A stretch of 64,000 nucleotides of DNA, taken from positions 1,849,277 to 1,913,276 of the forward strand of contig NZ_CP049742.1 in assembly GCF_015482585.1 (NCBI RefSeq), read 5' to 3'. The translations under genes were made by a program, and so were the position numbers. The notes beneath the pieces are model-generated. The model was not told where the DNA came from. It saw only the letters and a list, made by a program, of their open reading frames with translations, and ran no database searches. Below, one piece after another: positions 1 through 8,765 of the stretch (within the stretch, counting starts at the first letter, position 1; each line of letters opens with the position of its first letter). The stretch is from Mangrovibacillus cuniculi (lineage in GTDB: Bacteria; Bacillota; Bacilli; Bacillales; R1DC41).

Positions 1-1005
1 CAGCAAACCCATTTCACTTGCTACTTTTTTCGTTAGGTCTACTACACGGCATGAGTAGCCCCATTCGTTGTCGTACCATGCTAATACTTTGATTTTTGTC
101 CCTTCCATAACCATTGTTGATAAAGAATCAATAATAGCGGAGTGAGGGTTTGTATTAAAGTCAATGGATACTAATGGCTCATCGCAGACTTCTAGCACAC
201 CGTTTAAGGAAGTTCTAGACATGCGTTTAAACATGCTGTTTACTTCATCAACAGTAACTTCTCTTTCTACATCTACAACTAGATCAACTAATGACACATT
301 TGGTGTTGGAACACGTAATGCCATTCCATGTAATTTCCCCTTTAATTCAGGCAGTACTAGAGCTAAAGCTTTTGCAGCTCCTGTTGATGTTGGGATGATG
401 GATTGACCACACGCTCTTGCACGACGTAGATCTTTATGCGGATTATCGATATTTTTTTGATCATTCGTGTAAGCATGAACTGTAGTCATTAAACCATTTA
501 CAATTCCAAACTCTTCGTGTAACGCTTTTACCACAGGTGCCAGACAGTTTGTCGTACACGATGCATTTGAAATAATATCATGTTGTTCTATATTTAACTT
601 TTCGTCATTAACTCCCATAACAATGGTGATATCTTCTTCTTTCCCAGGTGCAGTAAGGATTACTTTTTGTGCTCCAGCTTCCAAGTGAAGTGCCGCATTT
701 TTGCGATCGTTGAATTTACCAGTAGCTTCAATAACTATATCTACCTCTAATTCATTCCAAGGAAGAAGGGCTGGATTTCGTTCGTTTACCAATGTAATCA
801 CTTTTCCATTTACAAGCAAACCTTCTGAACACGGTTCAACAGACCCTATAAACGGACCATGTGTGGAATCATATTTTAACAAGTGTGTTAACGTCTCTGC
901 AGAGTAACTTGCATTAATTGCAACAATGTTCATGTCACCTTCTGTCATCGCTCTACGAAATACCATTCTTCCGATACGCCCAAAACCGTTTATCGCTATT
1001 CTCAT
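1..1005 (-). CDS. gapB: NADP-dependent glyceraldehyde-3-phosphate dehydrogenase GapB (partial, C-terminus cut by window edge)
   Basis: Interconverts 1,3-bisphosphoglycerate and glyceraldehyde-3-phosphate in the gluconeogenic direction in the cytosol. The 335 codons read open from the ATG at 1005 to the window edge; the family is about 340 residues, so only a few residues are missing. Visible are the N-terminal Rossmann motif INGFGRIGR, the catalytic cysteine in SNASCTTNC and the catalytic histidine in TTVHAYTND. The residues after the second beta strand are INASYSAET instead of the Asp-containing sequence of glycolytic GapA; this is the known signature of the NADP-preferring GapB type. An SD GGGGGAG precedes the start. 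It is followed on the minus strand by whatever lies left of the window. Confidence 0.95.
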   Translation of the reverse strand, partial: MRIAINGFGRIGRMVFRRAMTEGDMNIVAINASYSAETLTHLLKYDSTHGPFIGSVEPCSEGLLVNGKVITLVNERNPALLPWNELEVDIVIEATGKFNDRKNAALHLEAGAQKVILTAPGKEEDITIVMGVNDEKLNIEQHDIISNASCTTNCLAPVVKALHEEFGIVNGLMTTVHAYTNDQKNIDNPHKDLRRARACGQSIIPTSTGAAKALALVLPELKGKLHGMALRVPTPNVSLVDLVVDVEREVTVDEVNSMFKRMSRTSLNGVLEVCDEPLVSIDFNTNPHSAIIDSLSTMVMEGTKIKVLAWYDNEWGYSCRVVDLTKKVASEMGLL

Positions 1006-1055
1006 GATTGCTCCCCCTTTTAGTGTAACACATATATACCCCTTAATATGTAATT

Positions 1056-1084
1056 AGTATATCACATTAGGACTTTTTTGACTA
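1056..1084 (-). promoter_or_regulatory. Candidate gapB promoter with extended -10
   Basis: On the minus strand TGA-TATACT (1056-1064) forms an extended -10, with TAGTCA (1079-1084) at 17 bases as a weak -35. It lies about 50 bases upstream of the gapB start. The -10 region resembles the CcpN operator consensus known from B. subtilis gapB (about 9 of 11 positions by eye), which is only suggestive. Confidence 0.4.
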
Positions 1085-1101
1085 TACTATATAGAATATT
1101 T

Positions 1102-1115
1102 TGAAAGCGCTTAAA
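1102..1115. promoter_or_regulatory. cre-like site upstream of gapB
   Basis: TGAAAGCGCTTAAA matches the CcpA operator consensus TGWAARCGYTWNCW at 13 of 14 positions. It sits just upstream of the candidate gapB -35. Function is inferred only. Confidence 0.4.
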
Positions 1116-1173
1116 TATTTCTATATTTTCATCTATTTTTGCAAAATTACTGAATATTTCTGTTGTACTAATC

Positions 1174-1239
1174 GAGACTCATCCAGTACAAACCACATCA
1201 TGTGAATGCCCTTGTGTTGTACCTAATTACAACAAAAAA
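1174..1239 (-). repeat. Terminator-associated repeat (copy A, most diverged)
   Basis: One of seven related copies of a roughly 70-bp element. It begins at the T-tract of the coaE terminator and extends downstream of it. Recognisable parts are GAGACTCATC, the inner hairpin CACAT-C-ATGTG and the end hairpin TTGT/ACAAC, followed by six A on the plus strand. It is the least conserved copy. Confidence 0.6.
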
Positions 1240-1283
1240 GCTGCATCGTGTAGTGGCTTTCGCTCATACAACGTGCAGCTTTA
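1236..1283 (-). terminator. Intrinsic terminator of coaE
   Basis: On the minus strand the arms AAAGCTGCA and TGCAGCTTT enclose about 28 bases and are followed by a T-run. It lies about 20 bases after the coaE stop and directly abuts repeat copy A. Confidence 0.7.
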
Positions 1284-1304
1284 ACTTAAATGACAAGACT
1301 GAAC

Positions 1305-1895
1305 TTAGTACCTTAAGTTGCTTAAGTATTTATCTAATTGAATAGATAAATCTTCCTTACTTCCTGAATTATCTATCGTCACATTTGCCAATTTCTTTTT
1401 CTCATTAATTGGCATTTGAGATGCAATTCTACTTAGCGCTTCTTCTTGAGAATAGCCATTTCTTCGCATCAATCTCTCTAGCTGTATCTCCTTTGGAACA
1501 TAAATTAATAACGTTTGATCTACAATAGAAGTTAATTTACTTTCAAATAGTAATGGTATATCTAAAAAAACTATTTGGTTTCCCTCTTTTAGGTATTCAT
1601 CTGCTTGAAAGAGCATTTCTCTTCTAATAGCTGGGTGCATAATGGAGTTAAGAGTAAGCCTTGCCTCTTCATTTTGAAACACTATAGATCCTAATTTCTC
1701 TCTATTCAAACTACCATCTTCATGAAGCATCCCTTGGCCAAAATGCTCTGCAATTTGGGTTAACGTTGGCTTGTTAGGCTCTACAATTTCTTTTGCAATT
1801 TTATCAGCATCTACCACAGGGTACCCTTGATCCTCTAAATAATTAGACGCAGTAGACTTACCAGAAGCAATTCCACCAGTAATACCTATAATCAT
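1305..1895 (-). CDS. coaE: Dephospho-CoA kinase
   Basis: Phosphorylates the ribose 3'-OH of dephospho-CoA, the last step of coenzyme A synthesis, in the cytosol. The 196-residue product has the usual family length and begins with the P-loop GITGGIASGKST; DADKIAKE and the lid-region FLDIPLLFES motif follow in the expected order. SD AAAGGAG lies upstream of the ATG. It follows ytaF by 19 bases and is the last gene of a mutM-ytaF-coaE cluster, ending in its own terminator. This is the same neighbourhood as ytaG in B. subtilis. Confidence 0.95.
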   Translation of the reverse strand: MIIGITGGIASGKSTASNYLEDQGYPVVDADKIAKEIVEPNKPTLTQIAEHFGQGMLHEDGSLNREKLGSIVFQNEEARLTLNSIMHPAIRREMLFQADEYLKEGNQIVFLDIPLLFESKLTSIVDQTLLIYVPKEIQLERLMRRNGYSQEEALSRIASQMPINEKKKLANVTIDNSGSKEDLSIQLDKYLSNLRY

Positions 1896-1914
1896 TCGCG
1901 TACTCCTTTATCTC

Positions 1915-2544
1915 TTATAACTTTAAAATTCCTATCACTATCAGTATCACACCTGGGAGAAAGGAAAGTCTTTGTAACCATGATATGTGTGAAAACCATT
2001 TCCCTAGTTTCAGTCCGCTGGCTAGGAAGATAAAACACATACATCCCACTAATGTGGATAGCATTAAAGGAGAGACACCCAACAGTGCGGCACCAATACC
2101 TGCTCCAAACGCATCCAATGAAAGGGCCAATCCCAGCATTACTGCTTCAATTCCTGTAATTGTTCCACTTTTATCAAAATCAGCTTCCGTTGGTCTTTTT
2201 AAAATTTGAATTACTAATCCGATAGACTTTAGTTCTAATTTTACAATCACTTTTTCATGAGGTAACTTTTCTTCCGTTAGTTTCTCAGGTCTAAAAAATT
2301 GATATAATACCCAAGCCCCAAGTAATACGAGGATTACCCCTCCTAAAGTTTCCCCTATAGTAGGGTCGAAAAATTGACTCAACCATCTTCCTAAAAGCAT
2401 AGCAACTATTAATGTTATCCCAGAAAACAAACCAATAATCGCTATCGACTTTATCGGTAACTTCATTCCCCTTAACCCATACGTAAAGCCCGCACTAAAG
2501 CTATCTAAGCTTACTGCAAAGGCTAAAATTAATAGAACCGCCAA
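1915..2544 (-). CDS. ytaF: Sporulation-associated membrane protein YtaF (MntP-like)
   Basis: A 209-residue polytopic membrane protein with an internal duplication: FAVSLDSFSAGFTYGL near the N-terminus and LALSLDAFGAGIGAAL in the second half each carry a membrane-embedded Asp, as in the MntP manganese-export family. About six membrane helices are apparent, with a charged loop in the middle. The start is TTG, preceded by AAGGGG. YtaF is known in Bacillus as a sporulation-expressed membrane protein; the transported ion is not shown by this sequence. It sits between mutM and coaE, as in B. subtilis. Confidence 0.85.
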   Translation of the reverse strand: MAVLLILAFAVSLDSFSAGFTYGLRGMKLPIKSIAIIGLFSGITLIVAMLLGRWLSQFFDPTIGETLGGVILVLLGAWVLYQFFRPEKLTEEKLPHEKVIVKLELKSIGLVIQILKRPTEADFDKSGTITGIEAVMLGLALSLDAFGAGIGAALLGVSPLMLSTLVGCMCFIFLASGLKLGKWFSHISWLQRLSFLPGVILIVIGILKL

Positions 2545-2620
2545 AACTTACAACCCCTTCCAAGCACGTCATGTTAAACCAGTATATGATGACGGCCTGG
2601 GCAGGTGTTCCGCGTCCTTT

Positions 2621-3448
2621 TTAAGGCACGATTTGGCAAGAGAGACATATGTGTGTGCCTCGACCCGCAACTTTTATTTTCTCTATTGGTTTTCCACAAA
2701 CTAAACAAGGTTCTCCTGTTCTTCCATAGACATATAATCTTTTTTGGAAGGTTCCGATTTTCCCTTGAGAATTAACATATGTTCGTATCGTGCTACCTCC
2801 AAGTTCTACCGCTTCTTGAAGGGTATCGATAATTTCTTGATAAAGTAAGGCAATTTCTTTTTCTGTTAAACTTTTTGCTTCTCGTAACGGATGAATCTTT
2901 GCACGGAATAATGCTTCATCCACATAAATATTTCCTAATCCTACTACTGCTTTTTGATCCAATAAAACTGCTTTAATAGACCTAGACGTTTTTTCAAATG
3001 CTTGTTGTAGAACTTCTGGTTGAAACAATGCAGAAAAAGGCTCAGGACCTAAATCTACTAAAGAGGAATGATGTAATGCCATTCCTTTCTTTACAAGGTG
3101 CATGGTACCAAACTTCCTTACATCTCGATACCTTAGTTCCGTTCCATCTGTAAAAGTGAACACAACGTGTGTGTGTGGTTCTTCTTTATCTCCTTGGTCA
3201 TGAACGGAAAACTTCCCCTCCATTCTAAGGTGGGAGATAAGTGTCCAATTGGATAATTCAAATAATAGAAATTTCCCTCTTCTTTCTATTGTTTCAATTA
3301 CTTCTCCATCTAGTTGTAAACGAAATAGGTCTAACTCAGGCTCCTTGACAATTTTCGGCCACCTAACGTCAACAGATTGAACTTTCTTCCCTTGCACTAA
3401 ATGAAGAAGTGTACGTCTGGCTGTCTCGACTTCTGGTAATTCTGGCAA
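2621..3448 (-). CDS. mutM: Formamidopyrimidine-DNA glycosylase (Fpg/MutM)
   Basis: Bifunctional DNA glycosylase/AP lyase that removes 8-oxoguanine and formamidopyrimidines. The 275-residue product starts PELPEVET, giving the catalytic N-terminal Pro and Glu after Met removal. The C-terminal zinc finger is CLVCGKP...HICLSCQ and the helix-two-turn-helix region VGLGNIYVDEALF is intact. The start codon is TTG with SD AAAGGAG. It follows polA by 15 bases, so the two are probably co-transcribed, as in other Bacillaceae. Confidence 0.96.
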   Translation of the reverse strand: MPELPEVETARRTLLHLVQGKKVQSVDVRWPKIVKEPELDLFRLQLDGEVIETIERRGKFLLFELSNWTLISHLRMEGKFSVHDQGDKEEPHTHVVFTFTDGTELRYRDVRKFGTMHLVKKGMALHHSSLVDLGPEPFSALFQPEVLQQAFEKTSRSIKAVLLDQKAVVGLGNIYVDEALFRAKIHPLREAKSLTEKEIALLYQEIIDTLQEAVELGGSTIRTYVNSQGKIGTFQKRLYVYGRTGEPCLVCGKPIEKIKVAGRGTHICLSCQIVP

Positions 3449-3463
3449 AATATTTGCTCCTTT

Positions 3464-6094
3464 CTACTTTGCTTCGTACCAAGAAGGACCAAAGCTGACA
3501 TCTGCTTTTAATGGTACAGATAGTTCTGCTGCTCGCTCCATCACTGTTGGTACAAGCTCCTTCATTAGTTCTAGTTCTTCTTCTGGAACTTCAAATACCA
3601 ATTCATCGTGTACTTGTAGTAGCATCTTAGATGTTAATCCTTGTTCATCTAATTCATTTTGCATATCAATCATTGCCTTTTTAATAATATCTGCTGCGCT
3701 TCCTTGAATTGGAGTATTCATAGCCGTTCTTTCAGCAAAACTCTTTAAATTAAAGTTTCTGCTAGTGATATCTGGCAAGTACCTTCTTCTGTGAAGTAAT
3801 GTTGAAACGTATCCTTGTTTCTTCGCATCCTTCACAATTTCATCCATATACTCTTTTACACCTGGGAAACTGTTTAGATATTTCTCGATAAACGTTCCTG
3901 CTTCTTTACGCGAAATAGATAAACTTTGTGATAGCCCGTAATCGCTAATTCCATAAACAATACCAAAATTAACAGCTTTCGCGTGTCTTCTCATTAACGA
4001 GGTAACTTCCTCTTCTTTGACACCAAAGACATCCATTGCGGTCTTCGTATGAACATCCCGATCTTCTAAGAAAGCTTCTTTGAGCCCCTCATCATCAGCA
4101 ATATGCGCTAACACTCTAAGCTCAATTTGAGAGTAATCAGCAGCAAGAATGGTCCATCCTTCTGTAGAAGGCACAAAGGCTTGTCTAATTTTACGGGCTT
4201 CTTCTAACCTAATAGGGATGTTTTGTAAGTTAGGGTCAATAGAACTTAAACGACCTGTTTGTGTCAGCGCTTGATTATATCTGGTATGAATTCTAGAAGT
4301 GTCGTCGGTTATAACTTTTGTTAATCCTTCTACATAAGTCGATTGTAGTTTAGATAGCTGTCGATAATGAAGAATCTCTTTTACAATTTCATGTTCTGAT
4401 TCTAATTTCTCTAAAACATCTGCTGAAGTCGAATATCCAGTTTTCGTTTTTTTCAAAACAGGCAATTCTAATTTCTCAAAAAGAATTACACCTAATTGTT
4501 TTGGAGAATTGATGTTGAAAGTATCACCAGCTAGGCTATAGATTTTCTCCTCGATATCTTTTAAACGCGATAACAATTCTGTCCCCATTTGATTTAATCG
4601 TTCTTTATCCACCTTTACACCATAAGATTCCATCGCACCTAGTACAAGCGCAAGTGGCAGCTCTAATTCTTCAAGCAGTTCCATTTGCTCATTTTTAACT
4701 AGCTCATCGGTACATTCACCTTTTACAGCAAATACACCATACACTTTTCGTCCTAGATGATCTGCTAACACATCTTCTGCAGGTACTGTCCATTTAGCAC
4801 CTTTTCCGTATACCTGCTCATCTGAGGAGATATTAGTAAAGCCATGTCTACTAACGACTCCGGCAAATTCAGCCGCTGCTTCTGAAGGATTTAGAATATA
4901 AGAAGCTAAAAATAAATCAAATGTAATACCTTTTACTTCACAACCAAATCGTTTCCCAACAACAAACGTTTTCTTTGCGTCGTATACCCATTTCTCTTTG
5001 GAATCGTCTGTGAACCATGTGGTAAAGGCTTCTGATTCAAATGCCTTATCTCCACCTACAAAAAATGTACCTTTTTCATTATGTAAGGTAACGCCTAATA
5101 TTTCTTGACGATGATAATTTTCTCCCGCTATTTCAATGTGAAGTGCACTTGGAGATGCTAAGTGCTCTTGTTCAAAATTCGAAAGTATTGTTACCTCTAT
5201 GTTTGTTAACTCTTGTGTATCTTCTTCTACTTCCACGTTCATTTTTTCTAGAATAGTGTTAAATTCAAGTTCTTTTAACAGCGGTATTAACTTTTCGTCA
5301 TTCGCTCCTATATAACGAAGGTCTTCTACTTTCACTTCTATTGGTGCATTTCTTTCAATAGTTACTAATTGTTTACTAAGAATCGCAAGTTCTTTATTTG
5401 TTTCTAGTTTTTCTTTTAATTTTTTCCCACTGACATCTTCTAGATGGTCGTATATCTTTTCGATAGTGCCGAACTGAGCCAATAATTTTATGGCTGTTTT
5501 TTCTCCTACTCCAGGTACGCCAGGTATATTATCGGAAGAATCACCCATTAAACCTTTCATATCAATAATCTGATCAGCAGTTAATCCGTACTTCTCTTGA
5601 ATATGACTTGGTGTATACGGCTCAATATCTGTAATCCCTTTTCTCGTGATTCCAACTGTTGTTTTTTCCGAGCTTAATTGTGTTAAATCTTTATCTCCGG
5701 AGATTACCTTTACTTCATAGTCTGCTGCTTCCGCTTCTTTTGAAAGTGTCCCAATAATATCATCAGCCTCATAGTTTGGGAGTTCGTATTGTTTAATATC
5801 GTAAGCATTTAATAATTCACGGATCATCGGAAATTGTTCTGATAATTCAGGTGGAGTTTTTTGGCGGCCACCTTTATATTCTTTGTACGATTCATGTCTA
5901 AATGTGGTTTTACCCGCGTCAAATGCTACAAGCATATGTGTAGGTTTTTCTTCTTCAATAATTTTGTTTAGCATGGTAGTAAAACCATAAACAGCATTCG
6001 TGTAAATACCTTTTTCATTATTTAATAAAGGTAGTGCAAAGAAAGCACGATACGCGATGGAATTCCCGTCAATCAACACTAACTTCTTCGTCAT
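3464..6094 (-). CDS. polA: DNA polymerase I
   Basis: Gap-filling and Okazaki-fragment processing polymerase, 876 residues from the ATG at 6094. That start is chosen because GGAGG lies 7 bases before it; an upstream in-frame ATG at 6112 overlaps the SD. The N-terminal 5'-3' exonuclease domain (LVLIDGN, YEADDIIGT, GLMGDSSDNIPGV) is complete. The middle 3'-5' exonuclease domain has lost the DxE metal site (it reads LHIEIAGEN), as in other Bacillus Pol I, so proofreading is probably absent. Polymerase motifs A (DYSQIELRVLAHI), B (RRHAKAVNFGIVYG) and C (QVHDELVFEVP) are intact. First gene of a polA-mutM-ytaF-coaE run. Confidence 0.97.
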   Translation of the reverse strand: MTKKLVLIDGNSIAYRAFFALPLLNNEKGIYTNAVYGFTTMLNKIIEEEKPTHMLVAFDAGKTTFRHESYKEYKGGRQKTPPELSEQFPMIRELLNAYDIKQYELPNYEADDIIGTLSKEAEAADYEVKVISGDKDLTQLSSEKTTVGITRKGITDIEPYTPSHIQEKYGLTADQIIDMKGLMGDSSDNIPGVPGVGEKTAIKLLAQFGTIEKIYDHLEDVSGKKLKEKLETNKELAILSKQLVTIERNAPIEVKVEDLRYIGANDEKLIPLLKELEFNTILEKMNVEVEEDTQELTNIEVTILSNFEQEHLASPSALHIEIAGENYHRQEILGVTLHNEKGTFFVGGDKAFESEAFTTWFTDDSKEKWVYDAKKTFVVGKRFGCEVKGITFDLFLASYILNPSEAAAEFAGVVSRHGFTNISSDEQVYGKGAKWTVPAEDVLADHLGRKVYGVFAVKGECTDELVKNEQMELLEELELPLALVLGAMESYGVKVDKERLNQMGTELLSRLKDIEEKIYSLAGDTFNINSPKQLGVILFEKLELPVLKKTKTGYSTSADVLEKLESEHEIVKEILHYRQLSKLQSTYVEGLTKVITDDTSRIHTRYNQALTQTGRLSSIDPNLQNIPIRLEEARKIRQAFVPSTEGWTILAADYSQIELRVLAHIADDEGLKEAFLEDRDVHTKTAMDVFGVKEEEVTSLMRRHAKAVNFGIVYGISDYGLSQSLSISRKEAGTFIEKYLNSFPGVKEYMDEIVKDAKKQGYVSTLLHRRRYLPDITSRNFNLKSFAERTAMNTPIQGSAADIIKKAMIDMQNELDEQGLTSKMLLQVHDELVFEVPEEELELMKELVPTVMERAAELSVPLKADVSFGPSWYEAK

Positions 6095-6194
6095 ATAAAT
6101 CCTCCATTGCACGCGTTAATAGAACGCTTGTTTTGGTTTAATAGTAACATTTTTTATATGTAGAAACAAAAAGATGCTTGGGCAAATAGCAAAA

Positions 6195-6384
6195 TGATTG
6201 CAATGGGATTTTCGCTACAGGGGGACGCTTTCCGCGGGGTGGGCATCTGAGCCTCCTCGTCGCGGTCGCTGAGTAACGCTCTTAGCTCCTGTGGGGTCTC
6301 AGCTACCCACCTATTCCGCAGGAGTCGCCCCCTTACGCTCCAATCCCTAAATATTATTTAATTTAAGCATTATTTCTGCAATAT
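6195..6384 (+). repeat. GC-rich palindromic intergenic repeat (copy 1 of 3)
   Basis: A core of about 143 bases (6205-6347) runs from GGGATTTTCGCT to CAATCCC and is an imperfect palindrome, flanked by conserved AT-rich tails ending in CTGCAATAT. It is much more GC-rich than its surroundings. Related copies are at 29429-29610 and, inverted, 35992-36179. Repeats of this general type are common in Bacillaceae intergenic DNA. With the terminator at 6435 it fills the gap between polA and hflC. Confidence 0.8.
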
Positions 6385-6434
6385 CTCTGTTTCGCAATAC
6401 ATTATTATTAAAATACTGGCCAAAAAAAAAAAAG

Positions 6435-6474
6435 AAAACAGATGAACATTTATTAAATAAATGCATCTGTTTTT
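6435..6474 (-). terminator. Terminator after hflC
   Basis: Arms AAAACAGATG and CATCTGTTTT enclose an AT-rich inner stem, with a long T-run on the minus strand (the A-run at 6422-6433). It lies just past the hflC stop. Confidence 0.75.
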
Positions 6475-6499
6475 CTTTAAATTTACAATCAATATCCTC

Positions 6500-7429
6500 T
6501 TAGTTATTCCCTTGAAGATACTTAGCAAATGATGAAGTTGATGGAATCATGATGACCGTTTCGTCATTAATTGTCTTTTTGTAAGATTCTAACGTTCTAT
6601 ATAAGGAATAGAAATTTGGATCTTTTGAGAATGATTGATTATAGATGGACGCTGCTTCTGCTTCTCCTTCTGCTCGAATAACAGATGCATCTGCTTTCGC
6701 TTGTGCTAACAGCTCCGTTACTTCTCGATCTGTTTCTGCAATGATTCTATTCTTCGATGCATCTCCCTTAGAAAGATATTCTTGCGCTTTTGACTCACGT
6801 TCTGAAATCATACGCGTGTACACCGCCTGCTCATTCTCTGATGGAAGATCTGTACGTTTCATACGCACATCCAAAACTGTAATACCAATTGAATTTTTTT
6901 GAAGTAATTCATTTACTTTCAGTGTCACTTGTTCATTCAAACTTCCGCGAGATGATTTTTCATCATTCACAATTTCTTTATACTCTAGGCTTCCAAGTTC
7001 CGAGCGAACAACAGAATAAATATACTCTTCCATTTTTGACTCTGCTCCAGTAACGGAACGAACATTCGTAATCATTAGTTTAGGGTCTGTAATTTGCCAA
7101 ACAGAATAGTTATCAATAATGATTCGTTTTTTATCTTTTGTGTTTATCTCCTCTTCTGTTACGTCGTATGTCATTTTTACTTTTGGCAACGTTGTCGTAC
7201 TTTGAATAAAAGGTATCTTTACCTTTAACCCAGGTTGGTCATCTATACGTACAACCTCTCCAAACTGACGTACAACTTTATATTCACCTTCTTTTACTAT
7301 ATAAACGTTTGTGAGAAAGATTAGCATTATAGCAATTACGGAAGTGAAGAAGATGGATAACTTTACCAATTGTCTATTATTAATCTTTTTATTTTTTGTG
7401 TTCAAATTTACCACCTGTTCGTTACTCAT
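6500..7429 (-). CDS. hflC: SPFH-domain protease modulator HflC
   Basis: A 309-residue membrane-anchored prohibitin-like protein. One membrane helix (about residues 22-46) is followed by an SPFH/band-7 domain (YIVKEGEYKVVRQFGEV) and a long charged coiled coil (about 200-265, rich in A/E/K/R). In other bacteria HflC and HflK form a ring complex that regulates the FtsH protease. The start ATG overlaps the hflK stop (ATGA), showing translational coupling. It is the distal gene of the pair and ends at a terminator. B. subtilis has no HflKC here, so this pair is an addition to the conserved block. Confidence 0.88.
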   Translation of the reverse strand: MSNEQVVNLNTKNKKINNRQLVKLSIFFTSVIAIMLIFLTNVYIVKEGEYKVVRQFGEVVRIDDQPGLKVKIPFIQSTTTLPKVKMTYDVTEEEINTKDKKRIIIDNYSVWQITDPKLMITNVRSVTGAESKMEEYIYSVVRSELGSLEYKEIVNDEKSSRGSLNEQVTLKVNELLQKNSIGITVLDVRMKRTDLPSENEQAVYTRMISERESKAQEYLSKGDASKNRIIAETDREVTELLAQAKADASVIRAEGEAEAASIYNQSFSKDPNFYSLYRTLESYKKTINDETVIMIPSTSSFAKYLQGNN

Positions 7430-8385
7430 TGGCCTTCACCTCCAGATTGATTTTCTTTAGGAGCTTGTTTTTCAATGGGACGAATAGGCAAATAACTCAT
7501 GGTATTTTGGTTATCATCCATAATATATAACTCTGCATTCGGCAATACTTGCTCCAATGTTTCAAGCACCAAACGCTCTTGTGTAATTTCAGGATTTAAA
7601 CGATACTGTTCATAAAGTTCATTAAAAACGGCAACATCCCCACGTGCAGCTTGGATACGAGCAGTTTTTTCTCCTTGCGCCTTAGAGATAATTGCGTCTT
7701 TTTCCCCTTCTGCTTCGTTCTTACGTTTATTCTGGTACTTTTGTGCTTCGTTAATCTTCGTATTCATCGTTTCTCGTGCATCTGTCACATCCGTAAATGC
7801 TTTTCTGACCTCAGCACTCGGCAGTTCTACATCTTGCAACTTTACAGTAATCACAGAGATACCTATACCATACTCATCAATTAGCTCCGACAGCAGACTA
7901 TATACTTCTTGTTCAATTTCTGCTTTCCCTGATGTTAGTGCATCATCAATTAAGGAGCTACCAATAATGCTTCGAAGGGAAGCTGATGTTGCATCGTAAA
8001 GAATTTTATCAGGATCTTCTGCTTGAAATAAATATGATTCTGGATCAGTAATTTTCCATTGAACCACCATATCTGCTAATACGATATATTCATCACCAGT
8101 TATCATCTTTGTTTCACTAGGAAACGATTCCACTTCACCATCTTTTTGTTTATAACCAAACTGTAAACTAAATGTTTCTTTAGAGACCTTTTCAACAGAT
8201 TGGATTGGCCATGGTAGTTTAAAATGTAAACCAGATTCTTGATGCGTTTCATCAACTTTACCAAACGTTAAAATAACAGCTTGATCGGATTCATCTACCG
8301 TGTACCAAGAAGTAAAAATAATAATACCTAAAATGACTGCTCCGAACAGAAATCCTGTTCCTTGCATAAGTTGTTTTGCGGACAT
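7426..8385 (-). CDS. hflK: SPFH-domain protease modulator HflK
   Basis: Partner of HflC in the FtsH-regulating complex. Starting at the ATG at 8385, which has SD AAGGAGGAG 7 bases upstream, it has 319 residues; an in-frame ATG at 8442 lacks an SD. A single membrane helix (about 9-29) is followed by the SPFH domain (WYTVDESDQAVILTFGKV) and a coiled coil (about 195-250) containing the family signature KRKNEAEGEKDAIISKAQGE. The C-terminal tail is Gly/Glu-rich. It overlaps hflC by 4 bases. Confidence 0.88.
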   Translation of the reverse strand: MSAKQLMQGTGFLFGAVILGIIIFTSWYTVDESDQAVILTFGKVDETHQESGLHFKLPWPIQSVEKVSKETFSLQFGYKQKDGEVESFPSETKMITGDEYIVLADMVVQWKITDPESYLFQAEDPDKILYDATSASLRSIIGSSLIDDALTSGKAEIEQEVYSLLSELIDEYGIGISVITVKLQDVELPSAEVRKAFTDVTDARETMNTKINEAQKYQNKRKNEAEGEKDAIISKAQGEKTARIQAARGDVAVFNELYEQYRLNPEITQERLVLETLEQVLPNAELYIMDDNQNTMSYLPIRPIEKQAPKENQSGGEGQ

Positions 8386-8545
8386 GTTGTACTCCTCCTT
8401 TTCCTCGTATATATTTACGGAATGAGAAGTAAATAGTTTCATTTTTCTTATGATTAAGGATATTTATTGGGTGTATTTTTTACTATGATATTTAGGACTA
8501 CAATCTAGCACACATTTAATTGTGGAAATATAAATAGGATAATAA

Positions 8546-8617
8546 GGATACTCCGTTAAGTGCAAGCCACATCACGTGGCTAACATGGAGTTGTTACTGT
8601 TCGCGTAACAGAAAAAA
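8546..8617 (-). repeat. Terminator-associated repeat (copy B)
   Basis: Contains the outer stem ACTCCGT/ATGGAGT (one G-T pair), the inner hairpin GCCAC-ATCAC-GTGGC and the end hairpin TGTTAC/GTAACA. It starts at the T-tract of the phoR terminator. Confidence 0.85.
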
Positions 8618-8642
8618 GCGAGAACGGGGTCAGTTCTCGCTT
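8616..8642 (-). terminator. Intrinsic terminator of phoPR
   Basis: Perfect arms AAGCGAGAAC/GTTCTCGCTT with a T-run on the minus strand. It lies about 120 bases after the phoR stop and abuts repeat copy B. The 8386-8765 gap otherwise shows nothing definite. Confidence 0.85.
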
Positions 8643-8765
8643 CTTGTTGCTCCTTGGATGAAGGGGTTTTCATAGTTATAGTATCAATAGATTATTAACT
8701 CATCATAAACCTGTTGTAAATGTTTTGTAAATTAAGGCAATCGTTAACTATATTTCTCCGTTCCT

